From Misgurnus anguillicaudatus (Eukaryota > Chordata > Actinopteri > Cypriniformes > Cobitidae), in assembly GCF_027580225.2 (NCBI RefSeq), contig NC_073352.2, forward strand, positions 37,573,501 to 37,637,500: a DNA stretch of 64,000 nt. Direction: 5' to 3'. Under the pieces are notes generated by a model. It was not told the DNA's origin, searched no databases, and worked only from the letters and a program-made list of their open reading frames with translations. Numbering within the stretch: the first letter of the stretch is position 1; every line of letters starts with the position of its first letter. The translations under genes were made by a program, and so were the position numbers. Of the stretch, positions 1 through 11,441 are shown one piece after another.

Positions 1-936
1 GCCCCGAGTCCGCGCGACCCCGTGGACCGGAGATACTTCCGGTCGAATATCCGAATTTCGTTACCGTGCCGCTCCGGCGCCTCGGGTCCGGGGCCTTCGA
101 CCTTCGGGTCGGTCGGTCCGCCGGAGGGGCCCTTTCGAACGAGCCCACCCGCGAGTATCTGGCCCTTTCCGCAGCAGAGATACGGGGTGCCGACTCCGGA
201 TTTTCCCACGGCCGCTGCTCGGGGGCCTTAAGTCCCAGGACGTCGCCCTCGGGGTCGGTCGCTCTACCCGAGGGGACCTTTCGAACGAGCCCGCCCTCGA
301 CCCTCCGACCCTTTCCGCGGCCGAGATACGGCGGATCGAAAAAAAAAAAACGCTGGTCCGGAGTTCGCGCGCCCGTAGCGTCCGCTGCGTTCGTCCGCCG
401 GAAGCGCGGCCGGTCTCGTTCAAAAGGTCTTTCCCGGGGCTTTCCGGCGACGCCGGCCCCGAGTCCGTGCGACCCCGTGGACCGGAGATACTTCCGGTCG
501 AATATCCGAATTTCGTTACCGCGCCGCTCCGGCGCCTCGGGCCCGGGGCCTTCGAACTTCGGGTCGGTCGGTCCGCCGGAGGGGCCCTTTCGAACGAGCC
601 CACCCGGGAGTATCTGGCCCCTTCCGCAGCGGAGATACGGGGGGGCCGTCTCCGGATTTTCCCACTGCCGCTGCTCGGGCGCCTTAAGTCCGAGGACGTC
701 GCCCTCGAGGTCGGTCGCTCTACCCGAGGAGACCTTTCGAACGAGCCCGCCCTCGACCCTCCGACCCTTTTCGCGGCCGAGATACGGCGGTTCGAAAAAA
801 AAAAAAACGCTCGTCCGTAGTTCGCTTGCCCGTAGCGTCCGCTGCGTTCGTCCGCCGGAGGCGCGGCCGGTCTCGTTCGAAAGGTCTCTCTCGGGGCTTT
901 CCGTGGACGCCAGCCTCGGGTCCGTGCGACCCCGGG

Positions 937-1271
937 GGCCGGAGATACGGACTTCCACCGCTGCACCTTTAAACGGCCGTAGCTCGGGCGCCTTAAGACC
1001 GAGACCTTAGCCCTTTGGGTCCCTCATCCTCCAGGAGGGGCCCTTTCCAACGACCCCACCCACGTCTCCGTACCCCTTTCCCCGGCCGAGATACGACCCC
1101 GGGAACATCGCCCCGTCAACCCGACCACCGTGCACCCGAGGCCGGCTTTGGACCCCGCGACGGACACCCTGGAGCTCGTACCCGGCGCACCGTTTGGTCC
1201 CTGCCATCCCACTCTTAAGCACTCCCCCACCGGACTAAGCCCCATCCTCCCGGCCCTTCTGGAGAACCAAA
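937..1271. repeat. 335 bp linker block (representative copy)
   Basis: Begins GGCCGGAGATACGGAC and ends just before the first CAGTTGGTCAACC. It keeps landmarks of the 455 bp monomer (CTCGGGCGCCTTAAG, GAGGGGCCCTTTCCAACGA, CGGCCGAGATACG), so it appears to be an old, diverged and fused monomer that no longer takes part in copy-number change. It occurs once per complete unit, also at 5062, 7372, 10592, 13359, 16128, 19351, 22574, 24888, 27657, 30880, 33646, 34591, 38268, 41024 and 44865. Confidence 0.85.
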
Positions 1272-1786
1272 CAGTTGGTCAACCCCAAAATTTCTCCAAC
1301 CGTTGGTCAACCCGAAAGATTTTCCAGCAGTTGGTCAACCTCAATCGACTTAGGTTTTGGAGCGTTCGAATTTCCAGCAGTTGGTCAACCTCAATCGACT
1401 TAGGTTTTGGAGTGTTCGCGTTTCCAGCAGTTGGTCAACCTCAATCGACTTAGGTTTTGGAGCGTTCGCGTTTCCAGCAGTTGGTCAACCTCAATCGACT
1501 TAGGCTCTGGAGCTTTCGCCTCTCCAGCAGTTGGTCAACCCCAACGACTTAGGCTCTTGAGCTTTTACTTCTCCAGCAGTTGGTCAACCCCATCGACTTA
1601 GGTTCTGGGGCGTTCGCTTCTCCTGCCATAGACTTAGGTTCTAGAGCTATCGCCTCTCCGACAGTTGGTCAACCCCAATCGACTTAGGCTCTGGAGCTTT
1701 CACTTCTCCAGCAGTTGGTCAACCCCATCGACTTAGGTTCTGGAGCTTTCGCCTCTCCGACAGTTGGTCAACCCCGATCGACTTAG
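1272..1786. repeat. ~50 bp tandem repeat block (representative copy)
   Basis: About ten to eleven units of 49-50 bp share CAGTTGGTCAACC followed by an ATCGACTTAGG core and a GGAGC(G/T)TTCG element. The first four complete copies are exactly 50 bp apart (1321, 1371, 1421, 1471). Later copies are C-rich variants, and one is shortened (CTCCTGCCATAGACTTAGG). The block is 515 bp long in nearly all units, but about 415 bp before 41,774 and 381 bp before 45,581. It always ends directly at the CTATATACC leader. A short repeat block feeding a TATA-like element is the arrangement known for enhancer repeats upstream of Xenopus rDNA spacer promoters; the functional parallel is inference. Confidence 0.85.
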
Positions 1787-1882
1787 CTATATACCTGATG
1801 GCACCTGTTCGCCCTACCGTCCCCCGCGAAGGGGGAACCCGCCGGGTCCGCGGCCGGGAGGGTGCGCCTCGGTCGGCCTGGG
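1787..1882 (+). promoter_or_regulatory. Leader block, candidate RNA polymerase I spacer promoter (representative copy)
   Basis: A 96 bp block starts CTATATACCTGATGGCACC, contains a CCCCCGCGAAGGGGG hairpin (5 bp stem, GCGAA loop) and ends at the first monomer. It is the only AT-rich TATA-like element in a GC-rich unit, sits just after the short-repeat block, and is present in all 19 leader positions. The string faintly resembles the human rRNA promoter region TTATATGCTGACACG. Transcription start and direction cannot be proven from sequence. Confidence 0.35.
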
Positions 1883-2338
1883 GGACCGGAGATACTTCCG
1901 GTCGAAAATCCGAATTTCGTTACAGCGCCGCTCCGGCGCCTCGGGCCCGGGTCCTTCGACCTTCGGGTCGGTCGGTCCGCCGGAGGGGCCCTTTCGAACG
2001 AGCCCACCCGCGAGTATCTGGCCCTTTCCGCAGCGGAGATACGGGGTGCCGTCTCCGGATTTTCCCACGGCCGCTGCTCGGGCGCCTTAAGTCCCAGGAC
2101 GTCGCCCTCGGGGTCGGTCGCTCTACCCGAGGGGACCTTTCGAACGAGCCCGCCCTCGACCCTCCGACCCTTTCCGCGGCCGAGATACGGCGGTTTGAAA
2201 AAAAAAAAAACGCTCGTCCGGAGTTTGCTCGCCCGTAGCGTCCGCTGCGTTCGTCCGCCGGAGGCGCGGCCGGTCTCGTTCGAAAGGTCTTTCCCGGGGC
2301 TTTCCGGCGACGCCGGCCCCGAGTCCGTGCGACCCCGT

Positions 2339-2793
2339 GGACCGGAGATACTTCCGGTAGAATATCCGAATTTCGTTACCGCGCCGCTCCGGCGCCTCGG
2401 GTCCGGGGCCTTCGATCTTCGGGTCGATTGGTCCGCCGGAGGGGCCCTTTCGAACGAGCCCACCCGCGAGTATCTGGCCTTTTCCGCGGCGGAGATACGG
2501 GGGGCCGTCTTCGGATTTTCCCACGGCCGCTGCTCGGGCGCCTTAAGTCCGAGGACGTCGCCCTCGGGGTCGGTCGCTCTACCCGAGGGGACCTTTCGAA
2601 CGAGCCCGCCCTCGACCCTCCGACCCTTTCCGCGGCCGAGATACGGCGGATCGAAAAAAAAAAAACGCTGGTCCGGAGTTCGCGCGCCCGGAGCGTCCGC
2701 TGCGTTCGTCCGCCGGAGGCGCGGCCGGTCTCGTTCGAAAGGTCTTTCCCGGGGCTTTCCGGCGACGCCGGCCCCGAGTCCGTGCGACCCCGT
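2339..2793. repeat. 455 bp monomer (representative interior copy)
   Basis: Starts GGACCGGAGATACTTCCGG and includes CGCCGCTCCGGCGCC, a GGAGGGGCCCTTTCGAACGA segment that recurs in weaker form later in the monomer, a CGGCCGAGATACGGCGG box followed by an A-tract of roughly 8-14, and a CGTCCGCTGCGTTCGTCCG tail. The two similar halves suggest that the monomer arose by duplication of a ~225 bp ancestor. The ACCGGA..TCCGGT start is a 6 bp inverted repeat and contains, on the minus strand, an ETS-type CCGGAAGT. Confidence 0.9.
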
Positions 2794-5700
2794 GGACCGG
2801 AGATACTTCCGGTCGAATATCCGAATTTCGTTACCGCGCCGCTCCGGCGCCTCGGGTCCGGGGCCTTCGACCTTCGGGTCGGTCGGTCCGCCGGAGGGGC
2901 CCTTTCGAACGAGCCCACCCGCGAGTATCTGGCCCTTTCCGCAGCGGAGATACGGGGTGCCGTCTCCGGATTTTCCCACGGCCGCTGCTCGGGCGCCTTA
3001 AGTCCCAGGACGTCGCCCTCGGGGTCGGTCGCTCTACCCGAGGGGACCTTTCGAACGAGCCAGCCCTCGACCCTCCGACCCTTTCCGCGGCCGAGATACG
3101 GCGGTTCGAAAAATAAAACGCTCGTCCGGAGTTTGCTTGCCCGTAGCGTCCGCTGCGTTCGTCCGCCGGAGGCGTGACCGGTCTCGTTCGAAAGGTCTTT
3201 CCCGGGGCTTTCCGGCGACGCCGGCCTCGAGTTCGTGCGACCCCGTGGACCGGAGATACTTCCGGTCGAATATCCGAATTTCGTTACCGCGCCGCTCCGG
3301 CGCCTCGGGCCCGGTGCCTTCGACCTTCGGGTCGATTGGTCCGCCGGATGGGCCCTTTCGAACGAGCCCACCCGCGAGTATCTGGCCCTTTCCGCGCGGA
3401 GATACGGGGGGCCGTCTCCGGATTTTCCCACGGCCGCTGCTCGGGCGCCTTAAGTCCGAGGACGTCGCCCTCGGGGTCGGTCGCTCTACCCGAGGGGACC
3501 TTTCGAACGAGCCCGCCCTCGACCCTCCGACCCTTTCCGCGGCCGAGATACGGCGGATCGAAAAAAAAAAACGCTGGTCCGGAGTTCGCGCGCCCGTAGC
3601 GTCCGCTGCGTTCGTCCGCCGGAGGCGCGGCCGGTCTCGTTCGAAAGGTCTTTCCGGGGGCTTTCCGGCGACGCCGGCCCCGAGTCCGTGCGACCCCGTG
3701 GACCGGAGATACTTCCGGTCGAATATCCGAATTTCGTTACCGCGCCGCTCCGGCGCCTCGGGTCCGGGGCCTTCGACCTTCGGGTCGATTGGTCCGCCGG
3801 AGGGGCCCTTTCAAACGAGCCCACCCGCGAGTATCTGGCCTTTTCCGCGGCGGAGATACGGGGGGCCGTCTCTGGATTTTCCCACGGCCGCTGCTCGGGC
3901 GCCTTAAGTCCGAGGACGTCGCCCTCGGGGTCGGTCGCTCTACCCGAGGGGACCTTTCGAACGAGCCCGCCCTCGACCCTCCGACCCTTTCCGCGGCCGA
4001 GATACGGCGGATCGAAAAAAAAAACGCTGGTCCGGAGTTCGCGCGCCCGTAGCGTCCGCTGCGTTCGTCCGCCGGAGGCGCGGCCGGTCTCGTTCGAAAG
4101 GTCTTTCCCGGGGCTTTCCGGCGACGCCGGCCCCGAGTCCGTGCGACCCCGTGGACCGGAGATACTTCCGGTCGAATATCCGAATTTCGTTACCGCGCCG
4201 CTCCGGCGCCTCGGGTCCGGGGCCTTCGACCTTCGGGTCGGTCGGTCCGCCGGAGGGGCCCTTTCGAACGAGCCCACCCGCGAGTATCTGGCCCTTTCCG
4301 CAGCGGAGATACGGGTTGCCGTCTCCGGATTTTCCCACGGCCGCTGCTCGGGCGCCTTAAGTCCCAGGACGTCGCCCTCGGGGTCGGTCGCTCTACCCGA
4401 GGGGACCTTTCGAACGAGCCCGCCCTCGACCCTCCGACCCTTTCCGCGGCCGAGATACGGCGGTTCGAAAAAAAAAAACGCTCGTCCGGAGTTTGCTCGC
4501 CCGTAGCGTCCGCTGCGTTCGTCCGCCGGAGGCGTGACTGGTCTCGTTCGAAAGGTCTTTCTTGGGGCTTTCCGGCGACGCCGGCCCCGAGTCCGTGCGA
4601 CCCCGTGGACCGGAGATACTTCCGGTCGAATATCCGAATTTCGTTACCGCGCCGCTCCGGCGCCTCGGGCCCGGGGCCTTCGAACTTCGGGTCGGTCGGT
4701 CCGCCGGAGGGGCCCTTTCGAACGAGCCCACCCGGGAGTATCTGGCCCCTTCCGCAGCGGAGATACAGGGGGCCGTCTCCGGATTTTCCCACTGCCGCTG
4801 CTCGGGCGCCTTAAGTCCGAGGACGTCGCCCTCGGGGTCGGTCGCTCTACCCGAGGAGACCTTTCGAACGAGCCCACCCTCGAGTCTCCGACACTTTTCG
4901 CGGCCGAGATACGGCGGTTCGAAAAAAAAAAACGCTCGTCCGTAGTTCGCGCGCCCGTAGCGTCCGCTGCTTTCGTCCGCCGGAGGCGCGGCCGGTCTCG
5001 TTCGAAAGGTCTCTCTCGGGGCTTTCCGTGGACGCCAGCCTCGGGTCCGTGCGACCCCGGGGGCCGGAGATACGGACTTCCACCGCTGCACCTTTAAACG
5101 GCCGTAGCTCGGGCGCCTTAAGACCGAGACCTTAGCCCTTTGGGTCCCTCATCCTCCAAGAGGGGCCCTTTCCAACGACCCCACCCACGTCTCCGTACCC
5201 CCTTCCCCGGCCGAGATACGACCCCGGGAACATGGCCCCGTCAACCCGACCACCGTGCACCCGAGGCCGGCTTTGGACCCCGCGACGGACACCCTGGAGC
5301 TCGTACCCGGCGCACCGTTTAGTCCCTGCCATCCCACTCTTAAGCACTCCCCCACCGGACTAAGCCCCATCCTCCCGGCCCTTCTGGAGAACCAAACAGT
5401 TGGTCAACCCCAAAATTTCTCCAACCGTTGGTCAACCCGAAAGATTTTCCAGCAGTTGGTCAACCTCAATCGACTTAGGTTTTGGAGCGTTCGAGTTTCC
5501 AGCAGTTGGTCAACCTCAATCGACTTAGGTTTTGGAGTGTTCGCGTTTCCAGCAGTTGGTCAACCTCAATCGACTTAGGTTTTGGAGCGTTCGCGTTTCC
5601 AGCAGTTGGTCAACCTCAATCGACTTAGGCTCTGGAGCTTTCGCCTCTCCAGCAGTTGGTCAACCCCAACGACTTAGGCTCTTGAGCTTTCACTTCTCCA

Positions 5701-5911
5701 GCAGTTGGTCAACCCCATCGACTTAGGTTCTGGGGCGTTCGCTTCTCCTGCCATAGACTTAGGTTCTATAGCTTTCGCCTCTCCGACAGTTGGTCAACCC
5801 CAATCGACTTAGGCTCTGGAGCTTTCACTTCTCCAGCAGTTGGTCAACCCCATCGACTTAGGTTCTGGAGCTTTCGCCTCTCCGACAGTTGGTCAACCCC
5901 GATCGACTTAG

Positions 5912-8221
5912 CTATATACCTGATGGCACCTGATCGCCCTACCGTCCCCCGCAAAGGGGGAACCCGCCGGGTCCGCGGCCGGGAGGGTGCGCCTCGGTCG
6001 GCCTGGGGGACCGGAGATACTTCCGGTCGAAAATCCGAATTTCGTTACAGCGCCGCTCTGGCGCCTCGGGCCCGGGTCCTTCGACCTTCGGGTCGGTCGG
6101 TCCGCCGGAGGGGCCCTTTCGAACGAGCCCACCCGCGAGTATCTGGCCCTTTCCGCAGCGGAGATACGGGGTGCCGTCTCCGTATTTTCCCACGGCCGCT
6201 GCTCGGGCGCCTTAAGTCCCAGGACGTCGCCCTCGGGGTCGGTCGCTCTACCCGAGGGGACCTTTCGAACGAGCCCGCCCTCGACCCTCCGACCCTTTCC
6301 GCGGCCGAGATACGGCGGTTCGAAAAAAAAACGCTCGTCCGGAGTTTGCTTGCCCGTAGCGTCCGCTGCGTTCGTCCGCCGGAGGCGTGACCGGTCTCGT
6401 TCGAAAGGTCTTTCCCGGGGCTTTTCGGCAACGCCGGCCCCGAGTTCGTGCGACCCCGTGGACCGGAGATACTTCCGGTCGAATATCCGAATTTCGTTAC
6501 CGCGCCGCTCCGGCGCCTCGCGCCCGGTGCCTTCGACCTTCTGGTCGATTGGTCCGCCGGATGGGCCCTTTCGAACGAGCCCACCCGCGAGTATCTGGCC
6601 CTTTCCGCGGCGGAGATACGGGGGGCCGTCTCCGGATTTTCCCACGGCCGCTGCTCGGGCGCCTTAAGTCCGAGGACGTCGCCCTCGGGGTCGGTCGCTC
6701 TACTCGAGGGGACCTTTCGAACGAGCCCGCCCTCGACCCTCCGACCCTTTCCGCGGCCGAGATACGGCGGATCGAAAAAAAAAAACGCTGGTCCGGAGTT
6801 CGCGCGCCCGTAGCGTCCGCTGCGTTCGTCCGCCGGAGGCGCGGCCGGTCTCGTTCGAAAGGTCTTTCCCGGGGCTTTCCGGCGACGCCGGCCCCGAGTC
6901 CGTGCGACCCCGTGGACCGGAGATACTTCCGGTCGAATATCCGAATTTCGTTACCGCGCCGCTCCGGCGCCTCGGGCCCGTGGCCTTCGAACTTCGGGTC
7001 GGTCGGTCCGCCGGAGGGGCCCTTTCGAACGAGCCCACCCGGGAGTATCTGGCCCCTTCCGCAGCGGAGATACGGGGGGCCGTCTCCGGATTTTCCCACT
7101 GCCGCTGCTCGGGCGCCTTAAGTCCGAGGACGTCGCCCTCGAGGTCGGTCGCTCTACCCGAGGAGACCTTTCGAACGAGCCCGCCCTCGACCCTCCGACC
7201 CTTTTCGCGGCCGAGATACGGCGGTTCGAAAAAAAAAAAAAACGCTCGTCCGTAGTTCGCTTGCCCGTAGCGTCCGCTGCGTTCGTCCGCCGGAGGCGCG
7301 GCCGGTCTCGTTCGAAAGGTCTCTCTCGGGGCTTTCCGTGGACGCCAGCCTCGGGTCCGTGCGACCCCGGGGGCCGGAGATACGGACTTCCACCGCTGCA
7401 CCTTTAAACGGCCGTAGCTCGGGCGCCTTAAGACCGAGACCTTAGCCCTTTGGGTCCCTCATCCTCCAGGAGGGGCCCTTTCCAACGACCCCACCCACGT
7501 CTCCTTACCCCTTTCCCCGGCCGAGATACGACCCCGGGAACATCGCCCCGTCAACCCGACCACCGTGCACCCGAGGCCGGCTTTGGACCCCGCGACGGAC
7601 ACCCTGGAGCTCGTACCCGGCGCACCGTTTGGTCCCTGCCATCCCACTCTTAAGCACTCCCCCACCGGACTAAGCCCCATCCTCCCGGCCCTTCTGGAGA
7701 ACCAAACAGTTGGTCAACCCCAAAATTTCTCCAACCGTTGGTCAACCCGAAAGATTTTCCAGCAGTTGGTCAACCTCAATCGACTTAGGTTTTGGAGCGT
7801 TCGAATTTCCAGCAGTTGGTCAACCTCAATCGACTTAGGTTTTGGAGTGTTCGCGTTTCCAGCAGTTGGTCAACCTCAATCGACTTAGGTTTTGGAGCGT
7901 TCGCGTTTCCAGCAGTTGGTCAACCTCAATCGACTTAGGCTCTGGAGCTTTCGCCTCTCCAGCAGTTGGTCAACCCCAACGACTTAGGCTCTTGAGCTTT
8001 TACTTCTCCAGCAGTTGGTCAACCCCATCGACTTAGGTTCTGGGGCGTTCGCTTCTCCTGCCATAGACTTAGGTTCTAGAGCTATCGCCTCTCCGACAGT
8101 TGGTCAACCCCAATCGACTTAGGCTCTGGAGCTTTCACTTCTCCAGCAGTTGGTCAACCCCATCGACTTAGGTTCTGGAGCTTTCGCCTCTCCGACAGTT
8201 GGTCAACCCCGATCGACTTAG
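5912..8221. repeat. Array unit 2, three monomers
   Basis: Monomer block 6008-7371, linker 7372-7706, short repeats 7707-8221. The leader carries private changes (CACCTGATCGCC instead of CACCTGTTCGCC; CGCAAAGGGGG instead of CGCGAAGGGGG), so the hairpin loop is altered here. Confidence 0.9.
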
Positions 8222-11200
8222 CTATATACCTGATGGCACCTGTTCGCCCTACCGTCCCCCGCGAAGGGGGAACCCGCCGGGTCCGCGGCCGGGAGGGTGC
8301 GCCTCGGTCGGCCTGGGGGACCGGAGATACTTCCGGTCGAAAATCCGAATTTCGTTACAGCGCCGCTCCGGCGCCTCGGGCCCGGGTCCTTCGACCTTCG
8401 GGTCGGTCGGTCCGCCGGAGGGGCCCTTTCGAACGAGCCCACCCGCGAGTATCTGGCCCTTTCCGCAGCGGAGATACGGGGTGCCGTCTCCGGATTTTCC
8501 CACGGCCGCTGCTCGGGCGCCTTAAGTCCCAGGACGTCGCCCTCGGGGTCGGTCGCTCTACCCGAGGGGACCTTTCGAACGAGCCCGCCCTCGACCCTCC
8601 GACCCTTTCCGCGGCCGAGATACGGCGGTTTGAAAAAAAAAAAAACGCTCGTCCGGAGTTTGCTCGCCCGTAGCGTCCGCTGCGTTCGTCCGCCGGAGGC
8701 GTGACCGGTCTCGTTCGAAAGGTCTTTCCCGGGGCTTTCCGGCGACGCCGGCCCCGAGTCCGTGCGATCCCGTGGACCGGAGATACTTCCGGTCGAATAT
8801 CCGAATTTCGTTACCGCGCCGCTCCGGCGCCTCGGGCCCGGGGCCTTCGACCTTCGGGTCGATTGGTCCGCCGGATGGGCCCTTTCGAACGAGCCCACCC
8901 ACGAGTATCTGGCCCTTTCCGCGGCGGAGATACGGGGGGCCTTCTCCGGATTTTCCCACGGCCGCTGCTCGGGCGCCTTAAGTCCGAGGACGTCGCCCTC
9001 GGGGTCGGTCGCTCTACCCGAGGGGACCTTTCGAACGAGCCCGCCCTCGACCCTCCGACCCTTTCCGCGGCCGAGATACGGCGGATCGAAAAAAAAAACG
9101 CTGGTCCGGAGTTCGCGCGCCCGTAGCGTCCGCTGCGTTCGTCCGCCGGAGGCGCGGCCGGTCTCGTTCGAAAGGTCTTTCCCGGGGCTTTCCGGCGACG
9201 CCGGCCCCGAGTCCGTGCGACCCCGTGGACCGGAGATACTTCCGGTAGAATATCCGAATTTCGTTACCGCGCCGCTCCGGCGCCTCGGGTCCGGGGCCTT
9301 CGATCTTCGGGTCGATTGGTCCGCCGGAGGGGCCCTTTCGAACGAGCCCACCCGCGAGTATCTGGCCTTTTCCGCGGCGGAGATACGGGGGGCCGTCTCC
9401 GGATTTTCCCACGGCCGCTGCTCGGGCGCCTTAAGTCCGAGGACGTCGCCCTCGGGGTCGGTCGCTCTACCCGAGGGGACCTTTCGAACGAGCCCGCCCT
9501 CGACCCTCCGACCCTTTCCGCGGCCGAGATACGGCGGATCGAAAAAAAAAAACGCTGGTCCGGAGTTCGCGCGCCCGGAGCGTCCGCTGCGTTCGTCCGC
9601 CGGAGGCGCGGCCGGTCTCGTTCGAAAGGTCTTTCCCGGGGCTTTCCGGCGACGCCGGCCCCGAGTCCGTGCGACCCCGTGGACCGGAGATACTTCCGGT
9701 CGAATATCCGAATTTCGTTACCGCGCCGCTCCGGCGCCTCGGGTCCGGGGCCTTCGACCTTCGGGTCGTTCGGTCCGCCGGAGGGGCCCTTTCGAACGAG
9801 CCCACCCGCGAGTATCTGGCCCTTTCCGCAGCGGAGATACGGGGTGCCGACTCCGGATTTTCCCACGGCCGCTGCTCGGGCGCCTTAAGTCCCAGGACGT
9901 CGCCCTCGGGGTCGGTCGCTCTACCCGAGGGGACCTTTCGAACGAGCCCGCCCTCGACCCTCCGACCCTTTCCGCGGCCGAGATACGGCGGATCGAAAAA
10001 AAAAAAACGCTGGTCCGGAGTTCGCGCGCCCGTAGCGTCCGCTGCGTTCGTCCGCCGGAAGCGCGGCCGGTCTCGTTCAAAAGGTCTTTCCCGGGGCTTT
10101 CCGGCGACGCCGGCCCCGAGTCCGTGCGACCCCGTGGACCGGAGATACTTCCGGTCGAATATCCGAATTTCGTTACCGCGCCGCTCCGGCGCCTCGGGCC
10201 CGGGGCCTTCGAACTTCGGGTCGGTCGGTCCGCCGGAGGGGCCCTTTCGAACGAGCCCACCCGGGAGTATCTGGCCCCTTCCGCAGCGGAGATACGGGGG
10301 GCCGTCTCCGGATTTTCCCACTGCCGCTGCTCGGGCGCCTTAAGTCCGAGGACGTCGCCCTCGAGGTCGGTCGCTCTACCCGAGGAGACCTTTCGAACGA
10401 GCCCGCCCTCGACCCTCCGACCCTTTTCGCGGCCGAGATACGGCGGTTCGAAAAAAAAAAAACGCTCGTCCGTAGTTCGCTTGCCCGTAGCGTCCGCTGC
10501 GTTCGTCCGCCGGAGGCGCGGCCGGTCTCGTTCGAAAGGTCTCTCTCGGGGCTTTCCGTGGACGCCAGCCTCGGGTCCGTGCGACCCCGGGGGCCGGAGA
10601 TACGGACTTCCACCGCTGCACCTTTAAACGGCCGTAGCTCGGGCGCCTTAAGACCGAGACCTTAGCCCTTTGGGTCCCTCATCCTCCAGGAGGGGCCCTT
10701 TCCAACGACCCCACCCACGTCTCCGTACCCCTTTCCCCGGCCGAGATACGACCCCGGGAACATCGCCCCGTCAACCCGACCACCGTGCACCCGAGGCCGG
10801 CTTTGGACCCCGCGACGGACACCCTGGAGCTCGTACCCGGCGCACCGTTTGGTCCCTGCCATCCCACTCTTAAGCACTCCCCCACCGGACTAAGCCCCAT
10901 CCTCCCGGCCCTTCTGGAGAACCAAACAGTTGGTCAACCCCAAAATTTCTCCAACCGTTGGTCAACCCGAAAGATTTTCCAGCAGTTGGTCAACCTCAAT
11001 CGACTTAGGTTTTGGAGCGTTCGAATTTCCAGCAGTTGGTCAACCTCAATCGACTTAGGTTTTGGAGTGTTCGCGTTTCCAGCAGTTGGTCAACCTCAAT
11101 CGACTTAGGTTTTGGAGCGTTCGCGTTTCCAGCAGTTGGTCAACCTCAATCGACTTAGGCTCTGGAGCTTTCGCCTCTCCAGCAGTTGGTCAACCCCAAC

Positions 11201-11441
11201 GACTTAGGCTCTTGAGCTTTTACTTCTCCAGCAGTTGGTCAACCCCATCGACTTAGGTTCTGGGGCGTTCGCTTCTCCTGCCATAGACTTAGGTTCTAGA
11301 GCTATCGCCTCTCCGACAGTTGGTCAACCCCAATCGACTTAGGCTCTGGAGCTTTCACTTCTCCAGCAGTTGGTCAACCCCATCGACTTAGGTTCTGGAG
11401 CTTTCGCCTCTCCGACAGTTGGTCAACCCCGATCGACTTAG
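8222..11441. repeat. Array unit 3, five monomers
   Basis: Monomer block 8318-10591, linker 10592-10926, short repeats 10927-11441. The fourth monomer carries the GGAAGCGCGG and TTCAAAAGG variants near 10,058-10,082 shared with the truncated unit at the window start. Confidence 0.9.

Larger units (their letters stand above)
1..1786. repeat. Array unit 0, truncated by window start
   Basis: The window opens 23 bases before a monomer start. Monomers begin at 24 and 478, the linker spans 937-1271 and the 50 bp repeat block 1272-1786. The monomer at 24 has a GGAAGCGCGG variant near 400 and TTCAAAAGGTC near 418. The same pair of variants recurs near 10,058-10,082, so this unit is a close relative of the unit at 8222. 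Confidence 0.9.
1787..5911. repeat. Array unit 1, seven monomers
   Basis: Monomer starts are at 1883, 2339, 2794, 3247, 3700, 4153 and 4607; linker 5062-5396; short repeats 5397-5911. With 4,125 bp this is the longest unit. The A-tract near 3110 is interrupted by a T, unlike the others. The final monomer diverges from other final monomers at several sites, for example CCACCCTCGAGTCTCCG near 4874. Confidence 0.9.

Noticed and set aside
1272..1786. 50 bp repeats as a CRISPR array
   Set aside because: Copies are contiguous, with no unique spacers between constant repeats, and the genome is clearly eukaryotic.
1883..2338. Pol III B-box-like TTCGAA strings in the monomers
   Set aside because: CTTTCGAACGAGCCC matches only part of GGTTCGANTCC on either strand, no A-box lies at a suitable distance, and no tRNA fold is visible.
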